DNA from: a virus | DNA: 64,000 bases | Reading direction: 5' to 3' (one strand) | IMG/VR virus record: IMGVR_UViG_3300020171_000003 | Coordinates: 1-64,000 of that record | Shown: in pieces, positions 25,491 to 33,873 of the stretch | Numbering within the stretch: the stretch's first letter is position 1 | How the letters are laid out: each line of letters opens with the position of its first letter | Position numbers and translations under genes: made by a program | The notes under the pieces: generated by a model | The model's database searches: none | Told to the model about the DNA's origin: nothing | The model's input: the letters and a program-made list of their open reading frames with translations, nothing else

Positions 25491-25501
25491 TGAGTATCTT
25501 T

Positions 25502-26854
25502 CTATGCTGTTTTATGATAGGAACTGTCATACCAATCCTGATTCTCCAATATAAGTCTTTGTCTTTCTTTTTCTTCTCTTTCCATATCTTGCTTGATAAC
25601 TTCCGGATCTATTTTTTGTGTTGGTACTGCTTTACTCAATAGTCCACGCTTTTCACAGAAATCAGGGAAGACTCTTTTCCAGGTTCTTTCTGAACATAGA
25701 TGGCCAGGAGAAGGTTTAACTGTATCAGGCAAGCTTTCTGCTATAGAAAGAAAATATAATTCTGCCATTTCATATAAATTACGAGTAGTTATGAATCTGT
25801 TTTGATTTTCATTATACCAACGATGGAATTGATTTGAAGCTAAACGGAGTTTTTCTTCTTCTGTTGCAAGGAAGATATGATTTTTAGTCCATTGATTTTC
25901 TTTTATAAGTAATTCAGTAAGATAGGCTGTTAATTTAGGATTAATATCTGTATAAAGTTTCTCAATCGGCTTTGGTTTATACTGTAAGTATCGAATGAAT
26001 GGACATTTTAGTGAAGTAGCATTCCAATTCCATAGAAAGGACAATAATGTATATTTAATGGGTTTTCTATCAGGAGAAGCACCGTGATCTATTTGCATTG
26101 CTAATTTATAATTATCTACTGACGTTTGGAAATCTTCTAAAGACAATGTATATCCTGGCATTACATTTTTATTATCAAAGAATGAGCCGGAAATCATTGT
26201 ACGCAATGTTTGAGTGATTTGATCAAATGTTTTTGAGACCCTTCTTGTTTTACTATAATGTTCTTCCCAATAATTTACATATGGAGCAATATCTTCTGGA
26301 CAAGAATCTACTGTATTATTATTTAAATAATCATCCCGGGATTCTTTTAGACAATGTGTTAATTTTGTTTCACAAGAAGGCTCGCTTTGCGTACTCTTTT
26401 CTTTAGAAAAGACTATGCAGTCTTTTAGATTTTGATTAAGTCTTTTTCTAGTATACGAGGGAGCAAGTTGCGAGGTGATTTCAGTTTTAGAAGTAGCAGG
26501 ATGCGAGGTGATTTCTTCACAGTCTTCTAATATCGGATGAGCTAAAATATAATATCTGTTTGTTACATGAAGTCTATGGTTAGATCCTTCTGCTTTTTCT
26601 TTCCATATAAAATCTTGTTCTTCTAATCTTTTAATGCATCGAATTACTTGATCGGTACTTAATCCTACTGTATCAGCAATTGTTATTTGTTTAGGCCAAG
26701 CTATACCTTTATCATTTGAAAAGTTGTAAAGACAAGCCCAGACTAATTTATCACTACTGTTTAATTCTTTATAGGCTGATAAAGATTTAGGTAATCTAAG
26801 AAAATGACGCATTGTTTTTTTATTAATATTAGGATATTTGGGTTCTGTTTTCAT
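25502..26854 (-). CDS. Winged-helix replication-initiation-like protein
   Basis: 450 residues. N-terminal winged helix (LVWACLYNFSNDKGIAWPKQ then ITIADTVGLSTDQVIRCIKRL), a long poorly conserved middle, and a C-terminal helical part. Length and place, just before the helicase gene, fit a DnaD/O-type initiator or helicase loader. The wHTH is clear; the replication role is inference. An alternative is a transcription regulator. Confidence 0.6.
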   Translation of the reverse strand: MKTEPKYPNINKKTMRHFLRLPKSLSAYKELNSSDKLVWACLYNFSNDKGIAWPKQITIADTVGLSTDQVIRCIKRLEEQDFIWKEKAEGSNHRLHVTNRYYILAHPILEDCEEITSHPATSKTEITSQLAPSYTRKRLNQNLKDCIVFSKEKSTQSEPSCETKLTHCLKESRDDYLNNNTVDSCPEDIAPYVNYWEEHYSKTRRVSKTFDQITQTLRTMISGSFFDNKNVMPGYTLSLEDFQTSVDNYKLAMQIDHGASPDRKPIKYTLLSFLWNWNATSLKCPFIRYLQYKPKPIEKLYTDINPKLTAYLTELLIKENQWTKNHIFLATEEEKLRLASNQFHRWYNENQNRFITTRNLYEMAELYFLSIAESLPDTVKPSPGHLCSERTWKRVFPDFCEKRGLLSKAVPTQKIDPEVIKQDMEREEKERQRLILENQDWYDSSYHKTA

Positions 26855-27213
26855 TTTGTCCTTTCTATAGAGTTATTCGGGTCTATTCCGTCAGGCCATC
26901 CTCCTTTATAAATATCATGATCATAAAAGTCAAAATGGATTTTAGAATTATTTTCAAGACAGGGTTCGGTAGTAATAAATAATTTATCTTCTAAAACAGA
27001 AATACATTTGAGGATTGTTGTTACAGGAAGACCAGAAAATTTACTAATTTCCTCTAAGGACAGATCTAAAGATTCTTGCAGGTAAAGGGCAACTAATACA
27101 AATTTTTCATCACTGGTTAAAATATTGGTTTGGAATAAAGCTTTGGGAAAATCGACACAAAACATAATATCATTTGGGGGAATAATTGGATATTTCGGAC
27201 CTTGTTTTGCCAT
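26851..27213 (-). CDS. Second winged-helix protein, coupled to 25502
   Basis: 120 residues. FPKALFQTNILTSDEKFVLV then LSLEEISKFSGLPVTTILKCISVL is a winged helix of the same kind as the N-terminus of 25502, and both begin with a similar KYP-containing start. Probably a duplicated or split DNA-binding module. First gene behind the promoter at 27247-27276. Confidence 0.6.
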   Translation of the reverse strand: MAKQGPKYPIIPPNDIMFCVDFPKALFQTNILTSDEKFVLVALYLQESLDLSLEEISKFSGLPVTTILKCISVLEDKLFITTEPCLENNSKIHFDFYDHDIYKGGWPDGIDPNNSIERTK

Positions 27214-27246
27214 TTTTATCTCCTTTTTTATTTATTTGTTACTGTG

Positions 27247-27276
27247 ACTATACTTTAAAAAATAAACTTTTGTCAA
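27247..27276 (-). promoter_or_regulatory. Early promoter, divergent from 27291
   Basis: Minus strand: TTGACA (27271-27276), 18-bp spacer, TATAGT (27247-27252) followed by CA. The -10 extension TATAGTCA is shared with the promoters at 38504 and 38689. Drives 27213, 25502 and 23934. Confidence 0.65.
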
Positions 27277-27290
27277 GATAAAAAAAGTTC

Positions 27291-27319
27291 TTGACAAACC
27301 AATTTAGTTTTTGTAATAT
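27291..27319 (+). promoter_or_regulatory. Plus-strand promoter for a short transcript
   Basis: TTGACA (27291-27296), 17-bp spacer, TAATAT (27314-27319). It faces the 3' end of the minus-strand primase gene, where no plus-strand gene exists, and is followed after about 40 bp by a terminator. Back-to-back with the promoter at 27247. Confidence 0.55.
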
Positions 27320-27325
27320 GTAATC

Positions 27326-27402
27326 ACATTTTGTTTCTTTTTATTTATTTGTTCCATTCATCCTAAGAGGGTCTGTGTCAAAGCAGGCCCTCTCCTCTTT
27401 TT
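27326..27402 (+). ncRNA. Candidate small RNA (about 77 nt)
   Basis: Lies between the promoter at 27291-27319 and an intrinsic terminator at 27366-27402: stem AGAGGGTCTG (27366-27375) with CAGGCCCTCT (27384-27393), one G-T wobble, an 8-nt loop, then CCTCTTTTT. No plausible reading frame inside. Its target is unknown; the last base or two reach the primase stop codon on the other strand. Confidence 0.45.
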
Positions 27403-28336
27403 AATAGATTTTTCCAAATATCATTTTTCTTAAACTCTTTACATCTTCTAATGAAAGTTCACCTGGATCGCCTTCTGATAATAAAAGTAGTTCAACATCT
27501 GTTATAGCATTAATTTGGTGAAGTAGATTGGTAGCTGGAATTTCTGCATCTTTATCAAACAAAATAAAGACCTTTTTATGTTTTCTTATTAATGAAACTT
27601 GATAATCAGTAAATTTTGTTCCAAAAGTACAAACAAATCCGTCTCCTGTATTCCATACATCACCAGGTCCTTCTGTAACAATTATTATTTCTTTTGCTGT
27701 ATCATAATTATAAAGTAATTCTTTAATATCTTGGACACTATATTCTACCGGAGCATTTTTGTATGGTAATTTAGGATTTTTGTTTGTTGCCCTTGTTGTA
27801 TAAGAAAGTATTTTACCTCTTTGTATAACTGGAATGTATAAACGATTTGACCAGTCTCTTTCACCAGGTCCTATACAATTCAATTTAAATTTATTATAGA
27901 TATATTCTGCATCAAGATTTCTGGATTCTAAATATCGTTTATGGATTGTTTGTAATTCTGAAATAAGCTTGAAGTCATGCTTCAAATTCCTCACAAGGAC
28001 CGCATCTGTCCTGTCATAGTTCTTTAGATTTTCAAGTGAAAGAGTGTTTGCATACGTTTTCACTAGACTAATGATTTGGGAAAAAGATTTACGCTCAATT
28101 TTCATTATATACTTAGTGATACTTCCCTTGGCAGGACACCTCCAACAGTTAATTCCTTTTGAATATAGGTTTATTCCCAAATGCTGTGAGGGATCTCCAT
28201 CAGGACAAAAAGGACAGTTAACACCAATCCATCCCTCAGCAATATTCTTCTCACCCTCTTGTTGATAAAGAATATGTTTATCATCAAGGTATTTTTCTAC
28301 ATCAAATTTCTCTATGTCAAAAGGAGTGAGTTCCAT
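27401..28336 (-). CDS. DnaG-type primase
   Basis: 311 residues. N-terminal zinc finger with CPFC (about 38-41) and CWRC about 25 residues on. The TOPRIM core has IIVTEGPGDVW (catalytic Glu) and VFILFDKDAE (metal Asp pair). It is shorter than bacterial DnaG and lacks a clear helicase-binding C-terminal domain. It makes primers for the fork; grouped with the UvsW-like helicase in one operon. Confidence 0.82.
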   Translation of the reverse strand: MELTPFDIEKFDVEKYLDDKHILYQQEGEKNIAEGWIGVNCPFCPDGDPSQHLGINLYSKGINCWRCPAKGSITKYIMKIERKSFSQIISLVKTYANTLSLENLKNYDRTDAVLVRNLKHDFKLISELQTIHKRYLESRNLDAEYIYNKFKLNCIGPGERDWSNRLYIPVIQRGKILSYTTRATNKNPKLPYKNAPVEYSVQDIKELLYNYDTAKEIIIVTEGPGDVWNTGDGFVCTFGTKFTDYQVSLIRKHKKVFILFDKDAEIPATNLLHQINAITDVELLLLSEGDPGELSLEDVKSLRKMIFGKIY

Positions 28337-28701
28337 TAGATTTCAATTTTCAACAACATGTTTAAAATATTTCTGGCGGCTCTTTTAGTTTCCTCTTCCT
28401 CGCTTGCGTTCATCCATTTTCTAAAAAGATTTGTTGAACCGTGTTGACATCTAATCCTTTGATTTTTATCTCCAGGCCATAAGCATTCTTGGCAACCCGC
28501 TATATCTGCTTCATCATCTTCATTTCTTAGATATTCACAAAAAGGACATTTATAGTTATAGACATGTTTCCATAATTTACCTTCTACCCAAAGATCGTTT
28601 ATTATCCATCCTTTACTAGAAGAACCCGTCTCAGCAAGTCTATCCCACAAAATACAGCATTCAGTTAACGCCAAAATCTTTGTTTCTTCATTGATTTTCA
28701 T
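28336..28701 (-). CDS. Cysteine-rich protein next to primase
   Basis: 121 residues with CPFC, AGCQEC and CQHG, likely one or two zinc sites, and helical ends. It ends 1 bp into the primase ATG, so the pair is co-translated. It could be a primase accessory; function unknown. Confidence 0.55.
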   Translation of the reverse strand: MKINEETKILALTECCILWDRLAETGSSSKGWIINDLWVEGKLWKHVYNYKCPFCEYLRNEDDEADIAGCQECLWPGDKNQRIRCQHGSTNLFRKWMNASEEEETKRAARNILNMLLKIEI

Positions 28702-28713
28702 TTCATTTCTCCT

Positions 28714-30084
28714 TTACATCCATCCCATGTTAAAGTAAGTTGTTAAACGATTGCCAAAATGCTCCACAAAAAATCTATGTGAGTTATCAAAAAAGTCCAC
28801 AACAGTAAAAGACTTCTTTGTTTCCGTGACTCTAAATCCTCTTCCTATAAACTGAATAGTTTGAATTTCACTCTTACCTCCAGCTGCATTTATAACAACA
28901 TCAAGAGAAGGCATATCAACTCCTTCTTTCCAAATAACAGAAGATACCACACAAAGATTATCCTTATTTTGTAAACTGTCTTTGATTTCATCCCTAACTT
29001 TTTCAGTAGAAGAACCCCAGACAAAAGGACAACCAATCATCCGACTTAAAATTTCTCCATGTTCAACTCTTGTAACAAGAATGAGAACTGATTCTTTTTT
29101 AGCCATAAACTCTTTGGTTACAGAAACAATTAAATTATTTCTGATTTCGTTATTCACAATTCCAGAATTGTAAATTTCTGCATACTTTCCAAATGAAGCA
29201 CTTATTTTATGATCGTAAGGAACTTTATACAATTTTATGTACGGTTTTGCTATAATACCTTTTTCTATAGCTTCTTTGTTGGTAAGTTCTCCTAATATCG
29301 GTCCTAATAGTCCTTCACAACTCAATTCTTTTTCTCTTTCAGAAGGCTTTGTAGCTGTGAAACCAATCTTCATAGGAGCATCTAATTGTAATAGCAACTT
29401 ACCATATTCACTATTAACAGAATTTACATGGTGAGCCTCATCAATTATTATTACATCAAACCAGTCTTCAAGTTCCTTTAGATTTTGCTTTTCAAAAGTC
29501 TGTATAGTAGAAACAGTTAACCGATAATCTTTACTAAAAGCAGAATCACCTCCACCAAGAACTTGAATTTTATCTTTAAAAAATGGAATTTCTTTTACAA
29601 TCTTTTTACTCGTTTGTTTCACAATATCTATGGTATGAGCCAACAATAAAATATTGTAATATTTCATTGCACTTATTACCCCCATAGTTATGATAGTTTT
29701 GCCTGAACCAGTAGGACTAATTATGACTCCTTGTTTTTCTTCAAGACCTTTTCGTATCAACCGGATTTGGTCTTCCCGAGGCAATAGCGTTTCAAGTTCA
29801 ACTTTCGTTTCTTCAAAGTCGCAGATCTCTTCCTCAAACTCGCAAGGGATTTTCTTTTCTATCAGATAAGAAAGGACTCTATTCATATTACCGGATAAGA
29901 TATATTTATTATTAGCATCTCCTGGGAACATAAAAGGTATTTCGGAAACTCTTTTCTCTTTTCGGAACGGTCCTTTAACCCAGAAGGCTTTTTGATACAT
30001 CAAAACCGGTGCAACTAAAACAGAGTCTTTTCTGTCCACTGAGTAGTAGTTATTGTTTACTTTTTTAAATTTTATGGTTCTCAT
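28714..30084 (-). CDS. UvsW-like superfamily-2 DNA helicase
   Basis: 456 residues. Motif I SPTGSGKT (123-130), motif II DEAHH (215-219), motif III FTATKPSE, and motif VI QFIGRGFRV near residue 415. A small N-terminal domain precedes the helicase core, as in T4 UvsW. It likely processes branched recombination and replication intermediates. Confidence 0.82.
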   Translation of the reverse strand: MRTIKFKKVNNNYYSVDRKDSVLVAPVLMYQKAFWVKGPFRKEKRVSEIPFMFPGDANNKYILSGNMNRVLSYLIEKKIPCEFEEEICDFEETKVELETLLPREDQIRLIRKGLEEKQGVIISPTGSGKTIITMGVISAMKYYNILLLAHTIDIVKQTSKKIVKEIPFFKDKIQVLGGGDSAFSKDYRLTVSTIQTFEKQNLKELEDWFDVIIIDEAHHVNSVNSEYGKLLLQLDAPMKIGFTATKPSEREKELSCEGLLGPILGELTNKEAIEKGIIAKPYIKLYKVPYDHKISASFGKYAEIYNSGIVNNEIRNNLIVSVTKEFMAKKESVLILVTRVEHGEILSRMIGCPFVWGSSTEKVRDEIKDSLQNKDNLCVVSSVIWKEGVDMPSLDVVINAAGGKSEIQTIQFIGRGFRVTETKKSFTVVDFFDNSHRFFVEHFGNRLTTYFNMGWM

Positions 30085-30404
30085 GCTCTCCTTTTTAATT
30101 GGGATTTAACTATAATCCCATTGGTAGATCGTCTTCTTGCGGATTGAATTAAATCCTTTCCTTGTTTACATTTACATTGTCCTTTATTCTGTCTATGCAA
30201 GCAAACAGAAACATCTAACCAAGCATTGTCTGTATTGCACCAGAAGTTTTTTGATACACTAAACATGTCACAAATAGAATTATCACCGGTAATATACTTT
30301 GTTTTTATATCACAAAATCTTTCCGAATAAACCGTTTTATCATTTTGTTTTACCAACTTTCTATCTACTGCTTTTTGAAAGGCAGTACAATATTGGCATT
30401 TCAT
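30081..30404 (-). CDS. Cysteine-rich protein
   Basis: 107 residues with CQYC, an internal FCDIK...CDMF, and CLHRQ...CKCKQ clusters, and a very basic C-terminus (SARRRS, QLKRRA). Probably a zinc-binding nucleic-acid protein. ATGA overlaps at both ends. Confidence 0.55.
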   Translation of the reverse strand: MKCQYCTAFQKAVDRKLVKQNDKTVYSERFCDIKTKYITGDNSICDMFSVSKNFWCNTDNAWLDVSVCLHRQNKGQCKCKQGKDLIQSARRRSTNGIIVKSQLKRRA

Positions 30405-30571
30405 TGATAAGACCTCCTTACTAAAACCTCAATGAATTTTGACATGCTTCGATTATCCAATTTTGATTCTTTTCTAATAATTTGGGCAACTTCTTTGGTA
30501 AGATAAAATGTAAGTCGCTCCGTTGTTTCTTGATAACCAGGCTTCTTTATTACAATATTGTTTTTCAGCAT
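30401..30571 (-). CDS. Ribbon-helix-helix regulator
   Basis: 56 residues. RLTFYLTKEVAQII as the strand and first helix, and NRSMSKFIEVLVRR as the second helix, make a short RHH (Arc/CopG-type) DNA-binding fold. CTAAAGGAGAAAAAT precedes the ATG. First gene after the promoter at 30615, so it may control its own operon. Confidence 0.65.
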   Translation of the reverse strand: MLKNNIVIKKPGYQETTERLTFYLTKEVAQIIRKESKLDNRSMSKFIEVLVRRSYQ

Positions 30572-30614
30572 ATTTTTCTCCTTTAGTTAGTTTGTTTTTT
30601 TTTCTATCATATTG

Positions 30615-30643
30615 ATACTACACGATAATCATAGGTTTGTCAA
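30615..30643 (-). promoter_or_regulatory. Sigma70-type early promoter
   Basis: Minus strand: TTGACA (30638-30643), 17-bp spacer, TAGTAT (30615-30620), preceded by AAAATAACTG as at 33247, 35521 and 37151. Drives the RHH/helicase/primase operon. Confidence 0.65.
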
Positions 30644-30692
30644 CAGTTATTTTCAGTCTATAGAATTTCTATAAAAATCAGATATTTCCTAT

Positions 30693-30729
30693 TAAAACCG
30701 ACTCTCTACAATCGAGGAGAATCGACGGT
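30693..30729. repeat. 37-bp dispersed repeat, copy A
   Basis: Identical to 38567-38603. It begins TAAAACCGACTCTC and ends GAGAATCGACGGT, with internal complementarity (ACCG/CGGT outside, CTCTC/GAGGAG inside). Similarity continues weakly for about 25 bp (ATCAAGACAT). This copy lies about 50 bp upstream of the -35 at 30638 and is followed on the right by AAGCAC...GTGCTT complementarity. Confidence 0.8.
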
Positions 30730-30781
30730 AAGCACTTGACGCATATCAAGACATGCATGTTTTTCTGACCGTGCTTTTTCA

Positions 30782-31093
30782 TTAATCATTCTCCTGTTCG
30801 TATAAATCATATAATATTTGAATTTCTTCGGAATTTTTTTTAATAAACTCCCTGGCTTCTTTTTCTGTGTTACATCGTTTTTTTAGTTCTATCCATCTAA
30901 AAGGAGCAGGTTCTTCTTTTGTTATTTCTTTTTTAATTTGAAAGTGGATACGGTATCTTTCTTCCCATAATCCTTTCCTTGATTCTCCTATAAAACCTAC
31001 TACTTTCTTATTCCTTTTAATATCTGTGTGATCTAATTCAAAGGATCTATATCTTCCTTCCGGTATATGTTTTTTAAAAGTAAAATTCTTCAT
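30782..31093 (-). CDS. Unknown protein of small-gene belt
   Basis: 103 residues from MKNFTFKKHIPEGRYRS. The start overlaps the upstream stop (TAATG) with GGAGG before it, which decides it over a longer frame. Charged, mixed alpha/beta, with a helical acidic end. Function unknown. Confidence 0.55.
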   Translation of the reverse strand: MKNFTFKKHIPEGRYRSFELDHTDIKRNKKVVGFIGESRKGLWEERYRIHFQIKKEITKEEPAPFRWIELKKRCNTEKEAREFIKKNSEEIQILYDLYEQEND

Positions 31094-31263
31094 TAATCCT
31101 CCTTCTCTATCCAACCATCTTTAATTAGTAACTCCTCTACTTTATCAAAAGCTTTATCACCATAGATATGACAAGGACACTCAAAGAGTTTTAATTCAGG
31201 AAATAAAATACCACAAAATTCTTCACAAGGCAGTCCTAAATCATCCGGACAACAGTTTTCCAT
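31093..31263 (-). CDS. Small cysteine-rich protein
   Basis: 56 residues from MENCCPDDLGLPCEEFCG. Six cysteines including CPCH. The longer frame that begins at 31329 is not used because a better small gene (31241-31360) occupies it. AAAAAAGG is close to the ATG. Confidence 0.5.
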   Translation of the reverse strand: MENCCPDDLGLPCEEFCGILFPELKLFECPCHIYGDKAFDKVEELLIKDGWIEKED

Positions 31264-31360
31264 ATCCTTTTTTATTGTTTTTATTAAAATGAATATAAAA
31301 AGTAGCAAACAATTCCTTTTTTTCTTCACTTAATCCGTTCCAGTTTGTTTTCATAATCAT
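31241..31360 (-). CDS. 39-residue basic unknown protein
   Basis: MIMKTNWNGLSEEKKELFAT to KKGYGKLLSG. The ATG overlaps the upstream stop (ATGA) and has GGAG before it. It overlaps the next gene by 23 bp. Short helix with a basic end. Confidence 0.5.
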   Translation of the reverse strand: MIMKTNWNGLSEEKKELFATFYIHFNKNNKKGYGKLLSG

Positions 31361-31554
31361 TCTCCTACCAATTCTTTATACTCTGTTTTAGATAAACTTT
31401 TATCTATAGCCATATTTATTTCAATTAATTCTTCTTCTATTGAATCTGGACCTTCTTCTGAAGTAGAAAAACAAAAGGAACAACCGTAATATTTTTTAGA
31501 ATGAATATATCTTGTTTCACATTCACAATCCCAAAAATTAGGATTTGTAATCAT
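31357..31554 (-). CDS. Small protein with cysteine pairs
   Basis: 65 residues: CECETRYIHSKKYYGCSFC near the start suggests a zinc ribbon, followed by an acidic helix. AGGAGG precedes the ATG. Function unknown. Confidence 0.55.
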   Translation of the reverse strand: MITNPNFWDCECETRYIHSKKYYGCSFCFSTSEEGPDSIEEELIEINMAIDKSLSKTEYKELVGE

Positions 31555-31562
31555 AATTCCTC

Positions 31563-32021
31563 CTATTTTCCTAAGTAGATAACAGTTTCTTCTTGTTTTC
31601 CAAAGTTTTTAGCATAAACATGATCACCAGTATAAATATCAATTGCCTTTTTAAATCTAGAGTTCATCAAGTCATTAACTCTCCGAACACCTACTCCTTT
31701 AATATAAACTCTACCGCCGAGCCAATGCATTAGATCTTCACTAACTGCACAAGTCCATCCTGATACAGGTTTCTCCATGATAGCAGTATTATCAGGATCA
31801 TTGTTTGTTTCAGCTATACGGTTAGTATAAGCTGTTACTTTACATTGCTCTTTAATGGTATTTTTATTAATACCTTGTAAAATAACTGTTTGTTCCGGTT
31901 GTCTATTTTCTAAATAGATTATTCTATCTTCCAATTTATTAATTTTTGTATTCAAAATTCCTGTGATTATTGTTACATATATGGTTAATATCAAAATTGT
32001 AAAAACAGTAACCTCTTTCAT
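31563..32021 (-). CDS. Membrane-anchored 3D-domain (double-psi barrel) protein
   Basis: 152 residues: an N-terminal membrane helix (5-22), a short coiled coil (INKLEDRIIYLENRQ), then a domain with CKVTAYTNRIAET, GGRVYIKGVGVRRVNDLM and KAIDIYTGD, the layout of the 3D domain found in MltA-type lytic transglycosylases and relatives. Probably faces the periplasm and acts on the cell wall or binds there. An early-expressed version is unusual. Confidence 0.6.
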   Translation of the reverse strand: MKEVTVFTILILTIYVTIITGILNTKINKLEDRIIYLENRQPEQTVILQGINKNTIKEQCKVTAYTNRIAETNNDPDNTAIMEKPVSGWTCAVSEDLMHWLGGRVYIKGVGVRRVNDLMNSRFKKAIDIYTGDHVYAKNFGKQEETVIYLGK

Positions 32022-32042
32022 TTCGGTATTCCTCCTTTATGA

Positions 32043-32066
32043 GAAAAGGACCCGAAGGCCCCTTTC
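32043..32066 (-). terminator. UUCG-capped hairpin between two genes
   Basis: On the minus strand a 10-bp stem (GAAAGGGGCC with GGTCCTTTTC, two G-T wobbles) closes on a TTCG tetraloop. It stands right after the DUF932-like gene and before 32021. No T-run follows, so partial termination or mRNA stabilisation is as likely as full termination. Confidence 0.5.
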
Positions 32067-32070
32067 CTGA

Positions 32071-32925
32071 TTAAGCTGCCATTTTATGAAAAATATTACT
32101 GACTTCTTTTCCTTTTTCAATCTTCACTAATTCACTTTCTACTTCATGGCTCAGGAACTGTGTGTGAATATTGTAGAACTTCCAATAATTTACCTTATTG
32201 TTTTCAATCCATTGTGATAAAGTTTCACCTGTTCCTGTCTCCGGCAAACTCAAAATCTTTTCTTTGTGTTTCTCACCGAAAGGTAATGCTTCCATCATTT
32301 CAAATGTTCTTTTTCTGTCAATGTTTAAGTTCGTCCATTTCTTCCATTCTGTTAATTGATCTCCCATCATAGATGCTCCAGTTAACAGAGCGTCTTTCTG
32401 TTTGTCTAAATCTAAAGTTTGAACATGCCTATGGGACATATATTTTTCAATAACACCAGAAGTCATTCCGTTTGTGCATACTAATCTTAATGCACCGAAG
32501 AAAGGAGTATGTTCCCAACCCATATCATACGAGGATTGAAAACCCAAAGAAGTGATTATATCATCTCCTTTTTTTACAGGCTTTTTATCTGTCTTGAACT
32601 CTGACCAAGTCCTTAAACGTGAACCATTTTTTAATAAAGAAATGTGAACTTCATAAGGACCGTTTTTCTGTTCAACTTCATCCGAAGCTTCGATAAGCTT
32701 TTTAACTGTGATTTCAAAAGGAGTAAGACTGTAGGAATCAGTACAGATTGCACTAACGAATGGATTAGAACCTTCAAACTCAATAACTATTGCTTTCTTG
32801 TCTGGAATTTGAAACACTTCTCTTCTTCCAAATTGTAAGGGTTGAATAGAAACATTAGGGAATTTTACATCTGGAAATCTTTCCCTGATCTCTGTCTGAA
32901 TATCTTGAATTTCATTGTGTTCCAT
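32071..32925 (-). CDS. DUF932-like protein
   Basis: 284 residues. FFGALRLVCTNGM near the middle with upstream GFQSSYDMGWEHT, and a helical end, fit the phage/plasmid DUF932 family of unknown biochemical function. Such genes are often expressed early from phages and plasmids. AAAGGAGAAAGAAA precedes the ATG. Confidence 0.65.
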   Translation of the reverse strand: MEHNEIQDIQTEIRERFPDVKFPNVSIQPLQFGRREVFQIPDKKAIVIEFEGSNPFVSAICTDSYSLTPFEITVKKLIEASDEVEQKNGPYEVHISLLKNGSRLRTWSEFKTDKKPVKKGDDIITSLGFQSSYDMGWEHTPFFGALRLVCTNGMTSGVIEKYMSHRHVQTLDLDKQKDALLTGASMMGDQLTEWKKWTNLNIDRKRTFEMMEALPFGEKHKEKILSLPETGTGETLSQWIENNKVNYWKFYNIHTQFLSHEVESELVKIEKGKEVSNIFHKMAA

Positions 32926-32942
32926 TTTCTTTCTCCTTTTGT

Positions 32943-33176
32943 TTATCTTTCTATTTTTATATTTTTAACAGGTGTTCCTATTGGGTCACCATCAAAGTCT
33001 CTTCCAAAGTAAGTTAAATCTTTTTCAGATATAGAATCAAGAACTTCCTTTGGAGAAACATTGCTATTAAATAAAATATCAGTTGAACCGTAAAAGTTTT
33101 GATTTTTATCTACAAACACCGGTCTATTCCAATAATCAATCCCATAAAATTTAACTGTTATTTTTTCCCCTGTCAT
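32943..33176 (-). CDS. Unknown protein behind duplicated promoter
   Basis: 77 residues, beta-rich start (KITVKFYGIDYWNRPVFV). First gene after the 85-bp promoter/operator copy at 33178-33262. Function unknown. Confidence 0.6.
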   Translation of the reverse strand: MTGEKITVKFYGIDYWNRPVFVDKNQNFYGSTDILFNSNVSPKEVLDSISEKDLTYFGRDFDGDPIGTPVKNIKIER

Positions 33177-33177
33177 G

Positions 33178-33262
33178 TTCTTTCTCCTTTTTTTAAAGTT
33201 CGTGTTAAAATCAATTAAATAGATAATAACACGAACCTCATATATCTGTCAACAGTTATTTT
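33178..33262 (-). promoter_or_regulatory. 85-bp promoter/operator module, copy 1
   Basis: Identical base for base to 35452-35536. Minus strand: TTGACA (33247-33252), 17/18-bp spacer, TTATTA or TATTAT (33223-33229). Inverted repeat GTTCGTGTTA (33198-33207) and TAACACGAAC (33227-33236) straddles the expected start and overlaps the -10, as an operator would. A ribosome site (AAAAGGAGAAAGAA) is part of the copy. Confidence 0.75.
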
Positions 33263-33473
33263 AAAGACCCTTAAGATTATTTATTATACTGTCAAAAAAT
33301 TCTATTAATTCCTCTTTATCACCGTTCATTTCAATAATCTTCCTTGGATTTGCTCTTGACGGGTCAATTTGAACAAAAGCTATTTTTGGATCTATGCTTG
33401 AAACATCAAGAAATCCTCCCTTAGTATTCCGATCAATAAACCATTCTTCCTTATTGATTCTTATCTGAATCAT
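33261..33473 (-). CDS. Small unknown protein
   Basis: 70 residues, IRINKEEWFIDRNTKGG then IAFVQIDPSRANPRKIIEM. Beta-rich with a final helix. Its 3' end reaches into the 85-bp promoter copy. Coupled to 33470. Confidence 0.5.
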   Translation of the reverse strand: MIQIRINKEEWFIDRNTKGGFLDVSSIDPKIAFVQIDPSRANPRKIIEMNGDKEELIEFFDSIINNLKGL

Positions 33474-33685
33474 TCTATTGCCTCCGTTCCTTTAAATCTA
33501 TTGTGAAAATAGCATTTTCCATTAATTATTCTTGTTCTGAAAAAGTGTCCAATATAAGTTCCTTCCTTATACTTTCTATTATCCGGAAAATCATTTTTAT
33601 GAAAAGTCTGTTTTTTGGCTTTCAATCTGTCTTCTCTTTCCGTTTCTGCTCTTTGATAGCATCCCATATGAGTGCATGTTCCCAT
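33470..33685 (-). CDS. Small basic protein
   Basis: 71 residues, MGTCTHMGCYQRAETEREDRL then basic and aromatic (TYIGHFFRTRIINGKCYFHNRF). Cysteines and histidines may bind zinc. AGGAGAACTATT precedes the ATG. Confidence 0.55.
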   Translation of the reverse strand: MGTCTHMGCYQRAETEREDRLKAKKQTFHKNDFPDNRKYKEGTYIGHFFRTRIINGKCYFHNRFKGTEAIE

Positions 33686-33702
33686 AATAGTTCTCCTTTT
33701 GT

Positions 33703-33873
33703 TTATTCTGCCATTTCTAAGATTTTACCTGTAGCAAGGTCTTCAACTTCCCACCAAGTAATTGACGTACTTCTTCTTACATTACCTGTTTTTACCAATC
33801 CTTTAGGGTATGCTACTTTTGATAGATCAGTAATCTTTTTTCCTTTTTCCTTTTCGTCAAATTCTGTTTTCAT
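33703..33873 (-). CDS. Small basic unknown protein
   Basis: 56 residues, MKTEFDEKEKGKKITDLS to GKILEMAE. The start overlaps the upstream stop region (ATGA-type coupling at 33870-33873). Function unknown. Confidence 0.5.
   Translation of the reverse strand: MKTEFDEKEKGKKITDLSKVAYPKGLVKTGNVRRSTSITWWEVEDLATGKILEMAE

Noticed and set aside
25342-25530. Minus-strand frame between helicase and 25502
   Set aside because: Overlaps both genes in a third frame, with no ribosome site; treated as a shadow.
31264-31329. Hydrophobic N-terminal extension of 31093
   Set aside because: It is an out-of-frame reading of the small gene at 31241-31360, which has the better ribosome site and ATGA coupling.
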